In this document: one piece after another, positions 17,118 to 24,622 of the stretch
Position numbering within the stretch: the first letter of the stretch is position 1
Layout: the number at the start of each line of letters is the position of its first letter
NCBI GenBank assembly: GCA_019694855.1
Contig: JAIBBD010000017.1
Location: forward strand, 1-37,664
Length of the DNA stretch: 37,664 nt
Source: Dehalococcoidia bacterium
GTDB lineage: Bacteria > Chloroflexota > Dehalococcoidia > UBA2979
Reading direction: 5' to 3'
Notes under the pieces: generated by a model
The model's database searches: none
Told to the model about the DNA's origin: nothing
The model's input: only the letters and a program-made list of their open reading frames with translations
Position numbers and translations under genes: made by a program

Positions 17118-17136
17118 CGGGTGATCCGATCACTCG
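17118..17136. repeat. Palindrome upstream of the HtrA-like gene
   Basis: GTGAT-CCG-ATCAC (17121-17133) with partial outer symmetry (CG...CG). It lies in the 188-nt divergent gap between the rhomboid and HtrA-like genes and could be an operator. A link to the LuxR-type regulator two genes on is only a guess. Confidence 0.3.
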
Positions 17137-17190
17137 GCCTGCTCGCGATGCTGGGAGTGCGCCAGTTCAGCGCAGGGCAGGAGTATCACG

Positions 17191-18153
17191 ATGACCAGCG
17201 AACCAACCAGCAATCTTCGCGCGTTCTCGGACGGCCTTGCGGTCGCCGTCGAGCGCGCCGCCGCGGCGACCGTCCTCGTCGCGGCGCGGCGCCACATCCC
17301 CGCCAGCGGGGTTGTCTGGTCCGAGGACGGCCTCGTCGTCACAGCGGACCATGCCATCGAGACCGAGGACGAAATCACCGTCGGACTACCTGACGGCAGC
17401 GAGGCGAAGGCGCAGCTCGTCGGTCGCGACCCGGCGTCCGACCTGGCCCTGCTCCGCGTAGAGGGCGCTCCCGCGCCCGCCTCGATCGCGCCCGCGGGCT
17501 CGGCACAGGTGGGGCAGCTCGCTCTGGCCGTCGCTCGTCCCACGCCGGGCGGCCCCCAGGCATCGCTGGGGGTCATCAGCGCGGTCGCCGCCGCTCCGCT
17601 CGAGGGCATCCGGCGTCACGGCCGTCACCGGGCTGCGCCCGCCCACCTCGAGGGATACCTGCGCACCGACGTCACGTTCTTTCCCGGCTTCTCGGGTGGG
17701 CCGCTCGTGGACGTCGACGGGCGGGTACTGGGCGTGAACGTATCGCTCATCGGCGGCCCGCGCATGTTCCGCTTCGCGCGTGCGGCCTTCGGCCAGGGCT
17801 TCACCGTCGATGCGGCTTCCGTTTCGCGCACGGTGGAGCTACTGAAGACCCACGGCCGAGTGCGGCGCGCGTATCTCGGCATCGCGAGTCAGCCGGTGAC
17901 CGTGCCCACCGCCGGGGGCGCGGAGCCAACAGAGGGACTGCTCATCGTCAGCGTCGAGGCCGACACCCCGGCCGCGCAGGCCGGCGTCCTCGTGGGCGAC
18001 ATCCTCATGGGCATCGAGGGGGCGCCCGTGCGCGACGCCGATGACCTGCAGCGCGCGCTCAGTCCAGAACGCGTGGGCACGACTGTCCAGCTACAGTTGA
18101 TCCGAGGCGGGGCGGCACACGAGCTGGCCGTCACGCTTGGAGCACGCGAGTAG
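17191..18153 (+). CDS. HtrA/DegP-like serine protease with PDZ domain, apparently cytoplasmic
   Basis: A 320-residue S1C-family protease. The catalytic triad is H54 (TADHAI), D84 (ASDLALL) and S168 (PGFSGGPLVD, with Phe where Asn is usual). Residues 20-215 form the trypsin-like domain, and residues 225-318 one PDZ domain (GLLIVSVEADTPAAQAGVLVGDILMGIEG). Unlike most HtrA proteins it has no signal peptide or membrane helix, so it seems to stay inside the cell. A segment rich in His and Arg (140-152) sits in a surface loop. GCAGGAG precedes the ATG. A pseudo-receiver LuxR regulator starts 12 nt downstream, and the pair may form a stress-response module. Confidence 0.9.
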   Translation: MTSEPTSNLRAFSDGLAVAVERAAAATVLVAARRHIPASGVVWSEDGLVVTADHAIETEDEITVGLPDGSEAKAQLVGRDPASDLALLRVEGAPAPASIAPAGSAQVGQLALAVARPTPGGPQASLGVISAVAAAPLEGIRRHGRHRAAPAHLEGYLRTDVTFFPGFSGGPLVDVDGRVLGVNVSLIGGPRMFRFARAAFGQGFTVDAASVSRTVELLKTHGRVRRAYLGIASQPVTVPTAGGAEPTEGLLIVSVEADTPAAQAGVLVGDILMGIEGAPVRDADDLQRALSPERVGTTVQLQLIRGGAAHELAVTLGARE

Positions 18154-18165
18154 CGGAGCGCACGG

Positions 18166-18798
18166 GTGGCGTCCGACCCCTTGCGAGTCCTCGTCTGGGC
18201 GGCCTTCCCCGCGTTGCGGGCCGGCATCAGCCAGCTCCTGCGCCGGGAGGGCCTCGCCACCTGCGAGCTCGTCTCGCTCGACGCGCTTCAGGACGGCGGC
18301 GCGCCCGGAGACGTGCTGGCGGCCGACGTCGAGGATGCCGCCAGCGCGCTCGAGGTGATGCGCACCGGCGGGTCACTCGAACTGCCGACGCTCCTGATGG
18401 CGCCCGATGACCTTGTGCCCCCGGACAGCGTCTTCGAGGCCGACCGCGGGGTGGGATGGGTGGCGCGTTCGGCATCGCCGGCCGACCTCGCTGCGGCGTT
18501 GCGGGCCGTCGCTGCGGGGTTCCTCGTGACGGAGCCCGGGCTCGTCCGGCCGTTACTCAGCGCCGACCAGGACGAGCAGTCGATGCAGGCCGCCAGCGCC
18601 ACCTCGCTGACGCCGCGCGAAGTCGAGGTGCTGCAGTGGCTTGCGCTCGGACTGCCGAACAAGACGATCGCGCTGCGGCTGGGCATCAGTGAGCACACGG
18701 TGAAGTTCCACGTGGGCTCGGTGCTCTCAAAGCTCGACGCAGCGTCACGCACCGAGGCCGTGACGACGGCCGCGCGCCGGGGACTGCTCGCACTCTAG
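18166..18798 (+). CDS. LuxR/NarL-type regulator with a degenerate receiver domain
   Basis: A 210-residue protein. Residues 6-128 look like a response-regulator receiver that has lost its acidic pocket: the usual Asp-Asp is AAF at 12-14. The conserved Lys is Arg101 (VARSASPADL), while an Asp at the phosphorylation position may remain (D54). Residues 147-210 are a full LuxR helix-turn-helix (LTPREVEVLQWLALG, KTIALRLGISEHTVKFHV). It probably binds DNA without being switched by a histidine kinase. The GTG start at 18166 is 12 nt after the protease gene, so the two are cotranscribed. Its stop codon overlaps that of mobA by 4 bp. Confidence 0.88.
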   Translation: MASDPLRVLVWAAFPALRAGISQLLRREGLATCELVSLDALQDGGAPGDVLAADVEDAASALEVMRTGGSLELPTLLMAPDDLVPPDSVFEADRGVGWVARSASPADLAAALRAVAAGFLVTEPGLVRPLLSADQDEQSMQAASATSLTPREVEVLQWLALGLPNKTIALRLGISEHTVKFHVGSVLSKLDAASRTEAVTTAARRGLLAL

Positions 18799-19400
18799 GG
18801 CGCCGCGAGCATCGCCTCGGCACGTGCCAGGTCTTCCGGTGTATTCACGCCGACGAACGAGCGAGCATCCGGGTCCGCGGTACGCCAGGTGGCCTCGTCG
18901 AGCAACGCTGCGCCATCGATCTGCGTCAGAGCGCGGAGCGCGCGTTCGCCTCCGGCGAACGCGGCCTCCAGCTCGCCTCGAATCTCGCGACGGACCGCGC
19001 TCACCAGTGGTTGCGCACGCCCCTCCACGAGTGGCGCGACCGACCGGGCGCCATCGAGGCCGTCGAGGAGCAGGCGGAGCAGCGCGGGCGCCAGCGCGGG
19101 CTGGTCGCAGCCGACGACCACGCAACGTTCCGCCTCGGTCGAGGCGAGCCCCGCGAGGAGCCCGGCGAGCGGGCCCTCGCCCTCGACCGGGTCGTCAACG
19201 CGCCGGAGCGTGCGCGCCGAGCGGACCTCGGGCAGCGCACGGCCGGGCGCCCCAACGACGACGATCTCGTCGACGACCGCCCCGACGGCATCGAGCGCGC
19301 GCTGAAGCAGCGAGCGGCCTCTGAGGACAAGCGCGGCCTTGTCGCGGCCCATCCGGCGTGAGCGCCCACCGGCGAGCACGATCGCGGCAGTCCGGGGCAT
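18795..19400 (-). CDS. mobA: Molybdenum cofactor guanylyltransferase
   Basis: A 201-residue nucleotidyltransferase that adds GMP to molybdopterin to make the guanine dinucleotide cofactor. The N-terminal GTP-binding signature AAIVLAGGRSRRMGRDKAAL is diagnostic. The middle has GPLAGLLAGL and VVGCDQPALAPALL (usual 'v.CDmPfl'; Met is replaced by Gln here), and the C-terminus has FVGVNTPEDLARAE. Length is normal. The ATG at 19400 gives the standard N-terminus; a long in-frame upstream extension overlaps the divergent oxidoreductase gene and is rejected. That neighbour needs this cofactor, so the gene pair makes functional sense. Confidence 0.94.
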   Translation of the reverse strand: MPRTAAIVLAGGRSRRMGRDKAALVLRGRSLLQRALDAVGAVVDEIVVVGAPGRALPEVRSARTLRRVDDPVEGEGPLAGLLAGLASTEAERCVVVGCDQPALAPALLRLLLDGLDGARSVAPLVEGRAQPLVSAVRREIRGELEAAFAGGERALRALTQIDGAALLDEATWRTADPDARSFVGVNTPEDLARAEAMLAAP

Positions 19401-19418
19401 CGGCGAGACCTCGTGTGC

Positions 19419-19447
19419 TTGTCGCGGCTGCGGGCGCGGCCTAGGCT
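19419..19447 (+). promoter_or_regulatory. Promoter of the molybdopterin oxidoreductase gene (TTGTCG-17-TAGGCT)
   Basis: A -35 box TTGTCG (19419-19424), 17-nt spacing and a -10 box TAGGCT (19442-19447). The -10 ends 7 nt before the ATG at 19455, so the first transcribed base should be near the start codon. The same -35 sequence and spacing precede the tRNA-Val gene. Confidence 0.65.
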
Positions 19448-19454
19448 GGCTCAC

Positions 19455-21647
19455 ATGGCGAAACCCCGAGTGAGCGCGGCGGGCGGCTTCCCCGCGATTG
19501 TGTACACGGCTCGCAAAGCGTTCCAGTCCGGCAACCCTATCGCGTTCGTTGGACGCATGCGTTCGCGCAACGCCTGCAAGACCTGCGCCCTCGGGATGGG
19601 CGGCCTGCGCGGCGGCATGGTGAACGAGGCGGGACACTTTCCCGAGTTCTGCAAGAAGTCCGTGCAGGCCCAGGTCGCCGACATGCAGGGGACGATCTCG
19701 GAGGATTTCTTCGCGCGCACGCCGCTCTCCCAGATGCGGTTCATGACCCCGGCTGAGCTGGAACGGCTTGGGCGCCTCGCGTTCCCCGTGATCGCGGAGC
19801 CGGGCGACACGCACTACCGTCGAATCGGCTGGGACGAGGCGCTCGACCGAGCGGCGGACGCGCTGCGCGAAGCGGAGCGCGACCAGGTCTTCTTCTACAG
19901 CTCGGGCCGATCGAGCAATGAGGCGGCGTTCCTGCTGCAGCTCGTGGCGCGCGCGTACGGCAGCTCCAACGTCAACAACTGCTCCTATTACTGCCACCAG
20001 GCGTCCGGCGTCGCGTTGAACGAGGTGTACGGGTCGGGCACCGCTTCGGTGACGCTCGAGGACCTCGAGCAGGCCGACTTTGCGCTCGTCGCGGGGGCCA
20101 ATCCGGCGAGCAATCATCCGCGGCTCATCACCCAGCTGGTCGCGCTGCGGCGACGGGGTGGCCGCGTCATCGTCGTGAACCCCCTCAAAGAACTCGGACT
20201 CACGAGATTCCGGATTCCTTCTCAGTGGCGCAGCCTCGCGTTCGGATCGAAGGTCTCGGATCTCTACCTGCAGCCGCACGTGGGCTCTGACGTCGCGCTA
20301 TTCAAGGCGCTGCTCAAGGGGGTGATCGAGGCCCGGGCCGAGGACCGCCCGTTCCTCGAGGCCCACACGCAGGGATGGGAGGCCGTGCGCGCCGACATCG
20401 AGGCGACGCCGTGGGACGAGTTGATCGCGGCGTGCGGCGTGCCGCGGGCGCAGATCGACGAGGCAGTCCGCCTGCTCGTCGAGGCCCGGCGCGGCATCCT
20501 CATGTGGGCGATGGGGCTGACCCATCACGCGCATGGCGTCGACAACGTGCAGTCGCTCGTCAACCTCGCCCTGTCGCTCGGATGGTTCGGGCACCCCGGT
20601 TGCGGCCTCCTGCCCATCCGAGGGCACTCGAACGTACAGGGCGTCGGCTCGATGGGGGTCACGCCCGCCCTGCGCGACTCCTTCGCGGAAGCGCTCGAGC
20701 ACGCGTACGACATCGACGTCCCCCGCCAGAGCGGACTGGACACGTTCGCCTGCATGGAGGCTGCGGAACGGGGCGCGATGCAGGCGGCGGTGCTGCTCGG
20801 CGGCAACCTGTTCGCGAGCAACCCGGACCGGGACTGGGCCGGGCGGGCGCTGCGCAACGTCGATCTGACCGTAGCGCTCACGACCAAACTCAATGAGGGG
20901 CACGTGCACGGCCGCGGGCGCACCTCGCTGATCTTGCCAGTGCTCGCGCGCGACGAGGAGCCGCAGCCCACCACTCAGGAGTCGATGTTCAGCTACGTCC
21001 GCCTCTCGGCCGGAGGACGTCCGGCCGTCCGCGGTGAGCTGCGCTCGGAGGTCGACGTGATCGCGTCACTGGCCGAGCGCATCCTGCCGCCGGGCCGCTT
21101 CGAGTGGTCCCGGCTGCGGTCGCACGCGGCCCTGCGGGAGACGATCGCACGGACTGTGCCGGGCTACGACCAGCTCGGTCTCATCGAGGGCGCGGGTGGC
21201 GAGTTCCACGTGCGAGGCCGCCGGTTCCACGAACGCGCCTCGGCGATGCCGGACGCGAAAGCCCACTTCCGCGTCACGCCACTGCCTGACTTCACGGCAG
21301 GGCCTGACGAGTTTCGCCTCATGACGCTGCGCTCCGAAGGGCAGTTCAACAGCGTCGTCTACGACGAGGAAGACCTCTACCGCGGCAACACCCGCCGGGA
21401 CGTCGTGATGATGGCCCAGGCGGACGCCGACCGCCTACGGGTGGGCGAGGGCGATCCCGTCCTCGTGACGAGCGAGGCCGGCAAGATGCGCGCGGTCGTG
21501 GCGATCGTCGACATCGCCGCCGGCAACCTCGCGATGTACTACCCGGAGGCGAACGCGCTCGTGCCCCGACGGATCGACCCACGCTCGAAGACGCCCGCGT
21601 TCAAGTCCGTGGTAGCACGCGTGACGCCGCTACCGCCGAGGGGATAG
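19455..21647 (+). CDS. YdeP/Fdh-alpha-like molybdopterin oxidoreductase
   Basis: A 730-residue enzyme of the DMSO reductase superfamily, closest in motif to the YdeP-type 'Fdh alpha-like' group (TIGR01701). The N-terminal cluster region has C41, C44 and C66 (ACKTCALGMGG, FPEFCKKS), one Cys short of a standard 4Fe-4S set. The probable Mo ligand is C180 in CSYYCHQASG, at the Cys/SeCys site of formate dehydrogenases. Typical later motifs are GANPASNHPR, RGHSNVQGVGSMGV, HVHGRGRTSLILP and, near the C-terminus, LRSEGQFNSVVYDEEDLYRG. There is no Tat signal, so it is cytoplasmic. The substrate is unknown; E. coli YdeP is linked to acid resistance. mobA lies divergently and a PhzF gene follows after 2 nt. 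Confidence 0.92.
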   Translation: MAKPRVSAAGGFPAIVYTARKAFQSGNPIAFVGRMRSRNACKTCALGMGGLRGGMVNEAGHFPEFCKKSVQAQVADMQGTISEDFFARTPLSQMRFMTPAELERLGRLAFPVIAEPGDTHYRRIGWDEALDRAADALREAERDQVFFYSSGRSSNEAAFLLQLVARAYGSSNVNNCSYYCHQASGVALNEVYGSGTASVTLEDLEQADFALVAGANPASNHPRLITQLVALRRRGGRVIVVNPLKELGLTRFRIPSQWRSLAFGSKVSDLYLQPHVGSDVALFKALLKGVIEARAEDRPFLEAHTQGWEAVRADIEATPWDELIAACGVPRAQIDEAVRLLVEARRGILMWAMGLTHHAHGVDNVQSLVNLALSLGWFGHPGCGLLPIRGHSNVQGVGSMGVTPALRDSFAEALEHAYDIDVPRQSGLDTFACMEAAERGAMQAAVLLGGNLFASNPDRDWAGRALRNVDLTVALTTKLNEGHVHGRGRTSLILPVLARDEEPQPTTQESMFSYVRLSAGGRPAVRGELRSEVDVIASLAERILPPGRFEWSRLRSHAALRETIARTVPGYDQLGLIEGAGGEFHVRGRRFHERASAMPDAKAHFRVTPLPDFTAGPDEFRLMTLRSEGQFNSVVYDEEDLYRGNTRRDVVMMAQADADRLRVGEGDPVLVTSEAGKMRAVVAIVDIAAGNLAMYYPEANALVPRRIDPRSKTPAFKSVVARVTPLPPRG

Positions 21648-21649
21648 CG

Positions 21650-22456
21650 ATGGGCCAGCGCATCGTCCAGGTCGACGCCTTCACCAGCACGCCGTATCGA
21701 GGCAACCCCGCGGCCGTCTGCATCCTCGACGGGGCGGCCTCGGAACGCTGGATGCAGGACATCGCCCGCGAGATGAACCTATCCGAGACCGCGTTCCTCT
21801 ACCCGATCGAGGAAGCCTACGCCCTGCGCTGGTTCACCCCGGCCGTCGAGGTCGACCTCTGCGGCCACGCCACCCTCGCGAGCGCACACGTGCTGTGGGA
21901 GGAGGGACACCTCATGCCCGGCACGGATGCGGTCTTTGAGACCAACAGCGGGCGGCTCACGGCGCGGCTGTCCGGCGACTGGATCGAGCTGGACTTCCCG
22001 GCCACCCCGGCCGTCGAGGTGGCCTCGCCCCCCGGCCTGGAGGCCGCGCTCGGCATCGAAGCGCTCTGGACCGGACGCTCGGAGTTCGACTTCCTCGTGG
22101 AAGTAGATTCCGAGGAGACCGTGCGGGAGCTGCGGCCGGACCTGACACTGCTGGGCGAGCTGCATTGCCGCGGCGTGATGGTCACGAGCCGTGCCCTGTC
22201 CGAGGAGTTTGACTTCGTGTCGCGGTTCTTCGCACCGGCCGTCGGCATCGACGAGGACCCGGTGACCGGGTCGGCCCACTGCGCCCTCGGCCCCTACTGG
22301 GCGCAGCAGCTCGGGAAGACCGAGCTGAATGCGGCGCAGGTCTCGGCGCGGGGCGGCGTGCTGCGCGTGCGGATCGAGGGCGAGCGTGTCATCCTCGGAG
22401 GCCAGGCGGTTACCGTCCTGCGTGGCGAACTCAGCGAGACCTATACCTCGCCCTGA
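21650..22456 (+). CDS. PhzF-family isomerase/epimerase
   Basis: A 268-residue protein of the PhzF/diaminopimelate epimerase fold. Markers are FTSTPYRGNPAAVC near the N-terminus, the catalytic Glu46 in MNLSETAF, WFTPAVEVDLCGHATLASAHVL, and IDEDPVTGSAHCALGPYW in the C-terminal half. True PhzF isomerises a phenazine precursor, but most relatives have unknown substrates, and no phenazine genes are nearby. It starts 2 nt after the molybdopterin oxidoreductase gene, so the two are cotranscribed and may act on the same pathway. Its last 16 bases overlap the 3' end of a convergent unknown gene. Confidence 0.92.
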   Translation: MGQRIVQVDAFTSTPYRGNPAAVCILDGAASERWMQDIAREMNLSETAFLYPIEEAYALRWFTPAVEVDLCGHATLASAHVLWEEGHLMPGTDAVFETNSGRLTARLSGDWIELDFPATPAVEVASPPGLEAALGIEALWTGRSEFDFLVEVDSEETVRELRPDLTLLGELHCRGVMVTSRALSEEFDFVSRFFAPAVGIDEDPVTGSAHCALGPYWAQQLGKTELNAAQVSARGGVLRVRIEGERVILGGQAVTVLRGELSETYTSP

Positions 22457-22995
22457 GCGGCCAGCACGTCGAGGTCCATCGCGACTTTCGCCGGCCGCAC
22501 GATCGACATCTCGGTCACGACACGGCGCAGTGGCATGCGGCCCCAGGGTGAGTTGGCTTCTTCGTCCAGCCGTGACTCGATTGCTCGCGCGAGAGACGCA
22601 AGCAGCCGGCGATCCTGCTCGAGCCGCCCGAGAAGCGCGGGCAACGTCGGCGCGGCATACATGACGGCGGCGATGGCCGCCGGATGCACCTCGAGGCGAG
22701 AGAGCACGATTTCCGAAGCCGCGGCGGCCGACGACAGCAGCGTGGAGGCAAGCTCAGTGGCGACGACCAGGGACGCGACGCGGGCACGAGGACTCTCCCG
22801 GCCGCCGCGGTCGGCGCGCCGCTCGCCGATGTCCCGCAGCGCCTCGGCGATACGGCGGTGCAGCTCACCGGCCGCCTCCTCGATCTCGATGAGGCTCAGC
22901 CCATCCAGGGCGGCAGTGAAGCTGTCGGCGAGTGGCGGGGCGTCGTCCGGCGTCGGTGGCTCCTGTAGGATGCGCTCATGGGGCTGGGCGGACAT
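22441..22995 (-). CDS. Conserved-looking hypothetical protein, 184 residues
   Basis: I do not recognise this protein. It starts with a Pro-rich segment (to residue 22), then has several amphipathic helices (DSFTAALDGLSLIEIEEAAGELH, RIAEALRDIGERR, VASLVVATELASTLLSS, EQDRRLLASLARAIE) and no Cys. It is soluble and mostly alpha-helical. The ATG at 22995 follows AGGA at 7 nt. The first 18 bases overlap the start of the divergent small membrane-protein gene, and the last 16 overlap the PhzF gene. Such a tight fit on both sides supports a real gene but proves nothing about function. Confidence 0.6.
   Translation of the reverse strand: MSAQPHERILQEPPTPDDAPPLADSFTAALDGLSLIEIEEAAGELHRRIAEALRDIGERRADRGGRESPRARVASLVVATELASTLLSSAAAASEIVLSRLEVHPAAIAAVMYAAPTLPALLGRLEQDRRLLASLARAIESRLDEEANSPWGRMPLRRVVTEMSIVRPAKVAMDLDVLAAQGEV
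22966..22971 (+). promoter_or_regulatory. -10 box (TAGGAT) directly before the small membrane protein gene
   Basis: TAGGAT ends 6 nt before the ATG at 22978; no ribosome-binding site lies between. It sits inside the 5' end of the divergent unknown gene. Confidence 0.45.
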
Positions 22996-23199
22996 CTTCT
23001 CGTCCTGGCGGCGCTGGTGGTCAACCTCTGGCTCGGCGGCGACGTCGTCGAGGCGTGGGGTGGACACGCCCTCCGGTCGGCATTCGAGGCCGCGCTCATC
23101 CTCGGATACTTCGCGTGGGTGCTCCGCTTCGGCAATCCGCGCGGGCCGCACGCCGAGGGGACGAACAACAACGAGGAGGCTCGCGATGTCCGCCGATGA
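22978..23199 (+). CDS. Small two-helix membrane protein
   Basis: A 73-residue protein of unknown function. Two hydrophobic segments (about 3-20 and 35-49) suggest a membrane hairpin, followed by a polar tail with Asn, Glu and Arg. It has a leaderless-type promoter box 6 nt upstream and overlaps the next gene (cupin) by 14 bp, so translation of the two may be coupled. Its first 18 bases overlap the start of the divergent gene. Low-complexity membrane proteins of this size are easy to mispredict, so moderate confidence. Confidence 0.55.
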   Translation: MGLGGHLLVLAALVVNLWLGGDVVEAWGGHALRSAFEAALILGYFAWVLRFGNPRGPHAEGTNNNEEARDVRR

Positions 23200-23569
23200 A
23201 CTACTGACGCACATCACCCCCTCGCAGCGGGTGGCGGGAGACCCGACGCCCGGCATGACTCGCGAAGCGGCGCATGTCTCCGACGGGCTGTGGTCGGGAA
23301 TCGCCTTCACCGAACCGGGCATGACCTCGGGATGGCACCACCACGGGGAGTACGAGACCGTGATCTACGTCGCATCGGGCGGTCTGCGCATGGAAGCGGG
23401 CCCGGACGGGACGCAACTCATCGAGGCAGGGCCGGGCGACTTCGTGTACGTGCCGCCGGGCGCCGTGCACCGAGAGGGAAACCCTTCGGCGGAGCAGAGC
23501 GAGCTGGTTGTCGTCCGTACTGGCCACGGTCCGGCGGTCACGAACGTCGACGGCCCGGCCCGCTCCTGA
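23186..23569 (+). CDS. Cupin-domain protein
   Basis: A 127-residue single-domain cupin. Motif 1 is GWHHHGEYETVIYVASGGLRMEAG with possible metal ligands H51, H53 and E57. Motif 2 is AGPGDFVYVPPGAVHREGN with H95. The complete ligand set suggests a metal-binding enzyme or sensor rather than a structural relic. The substrate is unknown. The ATG at 23186 is fixed by GAGGAGG 6 nt upstream. A longer in-frame reading across the divergent unknown gene is rejected. The last 32 bases overlap the convergent LOG-family gene. Confidence 0.88.
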   Translation: MSADELLTHITPSQRVAGDPTPGMTREAAHVSDGLWSGIAFTEPGMTSGWHHHGEYETVIYVASGGLRMEAGPDGTQLIEAGPGDFVYVPPGAVHREGNPSAEQSELVVVRTGHGPAVTNVDGPARS

Positions 23570-24404
23570 CCTCTCGCGAGCCGGCCGCCTCGGCACGGCG
23601 AGGCCGGGCGAGACCGAACTCCCCCAGCCACCAGCGCCGCCGAGGACGCAGCGGGCCGTACTCGAGGCCGAACTTCTCAATGGCCGCGCGCCGGATCGCC
23701 TCGACGGCGATCTCGGGCGAGTCCGTAAACAGGACGCGGTCCACGTCGTCAGGGTCGACCGTCAGCTGACCGAGCAGGCTCTGCCGCACGAACTGCCGAA
23801 ACGGTTCCCAGAACTGCGTCCCCATGAAGATGACGGGGAAGTCCTTGATCTTCTTCGTCTGGATCAGCGTCATGGCTTCGGCGGCCTCGTCGAGGGTGCC
23901 GAAGCCGCCCGGCATCACGACGAACGCGTACGAGTACTTCACGAGCATCACCTTGCGCGCGAAGAAGTGGTCAAACTCGATCCACGTATCGAGGTACGGG
24001 TTGGGCGCCTGCTCGCGGGGCAGGCGGATGTTGCAGCCGATGCTGGGCCCGCCGCCCTCCCGCGCGCCTCGATTCGCGGCTTCCATGATGCCCGGGCCGC
24101 CGCCCGTCATGACCGAGAATCCCGCTCGCGAAAGCTGGCGGCCCATCTCCCGAGCGAGTTCGTAGTAGGGATGTCCGGCGGAATAGCGAGCGGATCCGAA
24201 GACCGTGACGCAGGGCCCGACAAAGTGAAGCGTTCGGAAACCCGCGATGAATTCGCGGAACACTCGTAGCGCCCACCACAGCTCGGACCAGCGGCTCTGA
24301 GGACCAGCGAAGAAGCGATGCTCCGGGACGTGCGGGAGAAGCTGGTCCTCCTCCGGATCAGGCTCGTGCGGCGGTTCCATCAGGTCGTTGAACGGATCAT
24401 TCAC
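23538..24404 (-). CDS. LOG-family (TIGR00730) nucleotide phosphoribohydrolase-like protein
   Basis: A 288-residue member of the LOG/'lysine decarboxylase-like' Rossmann family. Known members cleave the base from nucleoside monophosphates, including cytokinin precursors. The two signature motifs are TGGGPGIMEAANRGA (100-114) and PGGFGTLDE (165-173), the latter with the catalytic Glu. An N-terminal acidic extension of about 55 residues and a basic Arg-rich C-terminus (after 265) make it longer than plant LOG proteins, as is usual for the larger bacterial subgroup. The GTG at 24404 is chosen; ATG at 24380 is an alternative. The open frame continues upstream but without family sequence. It overlaps the cupin gene by 32 bp at the 3' end. 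Confidence 0.88.
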   Translation of the reverse strand: MNDPFNDLMEPPHEPDPEEDQLLPHVPEHRFFAGPQSRWSELWWALRVFREFIAGFRTLHFVGPCVTVFGSARYSAGHPYYELAREMGRQLSRAGFSVMTGGGPGIMEAANRGAREGGGPSIGCNIRLPREQAPNPYLDTWIEFDHFFARKVMLVKYSYAFVVMPGGFGTLDEAAEAMTLIQTKKIKDFPVIFMGTQFWEPFRQFVRQSLLGQLTVDPDDVDRVLFTDSPEIAVEAIRRAAIEKFGLEYGPLRPRRRWWLGEFGLARPRRAEAAGSREVRSGPGRRRS

Positions 24405-24470
24405 GTCTCCATCGTTCCGGGCTCCGTGCGCGACGGCAAGAGCGAAAGCCTCGCAATGTCCGGCATCTGG

Positions 24471-24500
24471 TTGGACAGAGCTTGCAGCCAGGAGCAGAAT
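24471..24500 (+). promoter_or_regulatory. Likely mgtE promoter (TTGGAC-18-CAGAAT)
   Basis: A -35 box TTGGAC (24471-24476) and -10 box CAGAAT (24495-24500) with 18-nt spacing. They predict a leader of about 115 nt before the mgtE start. Confidence 0.5.
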
Positions 24501-24589
24501 CGTTTGTAGAACGTCCCGGAGAGAGGAGCCCCCTGCGTGGGCGATCCCAGTAGTACCAGCGGCTTCATGAGCTAGCTCGACCGGGCGCC

Positions 24590-24613
24590 CCTCCCGCCCC
24601 GGCCGGGCGGAGG
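24590..24613 (+). promoter_or_regulatory. Hairpin that hides the mgtE ribosome-binding site
   Basis: CCTCCCGCCC pairs with GGGCGGAGG (one bulged C, loop CGGCC). The 3' arm contains the GGAGG ribosome-binding site of mgtE at 24609-24613, which lies 9 nt before the ATG. When folded it should block translation, so the leader could act as a riboregulator. I did not recognise a standard M-box upstream of it. Confidence 0.55.
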
Positions 24614-24622
24614 TGTGCGCGT

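Noticed and set aside
24405-24622. M-box (ykoK) magnesium riboswitch before mgtE
   Set aside because: I compared the leader with the conserved M-box core from memory and could not match the key blocks. Only the final hairpin is supported.
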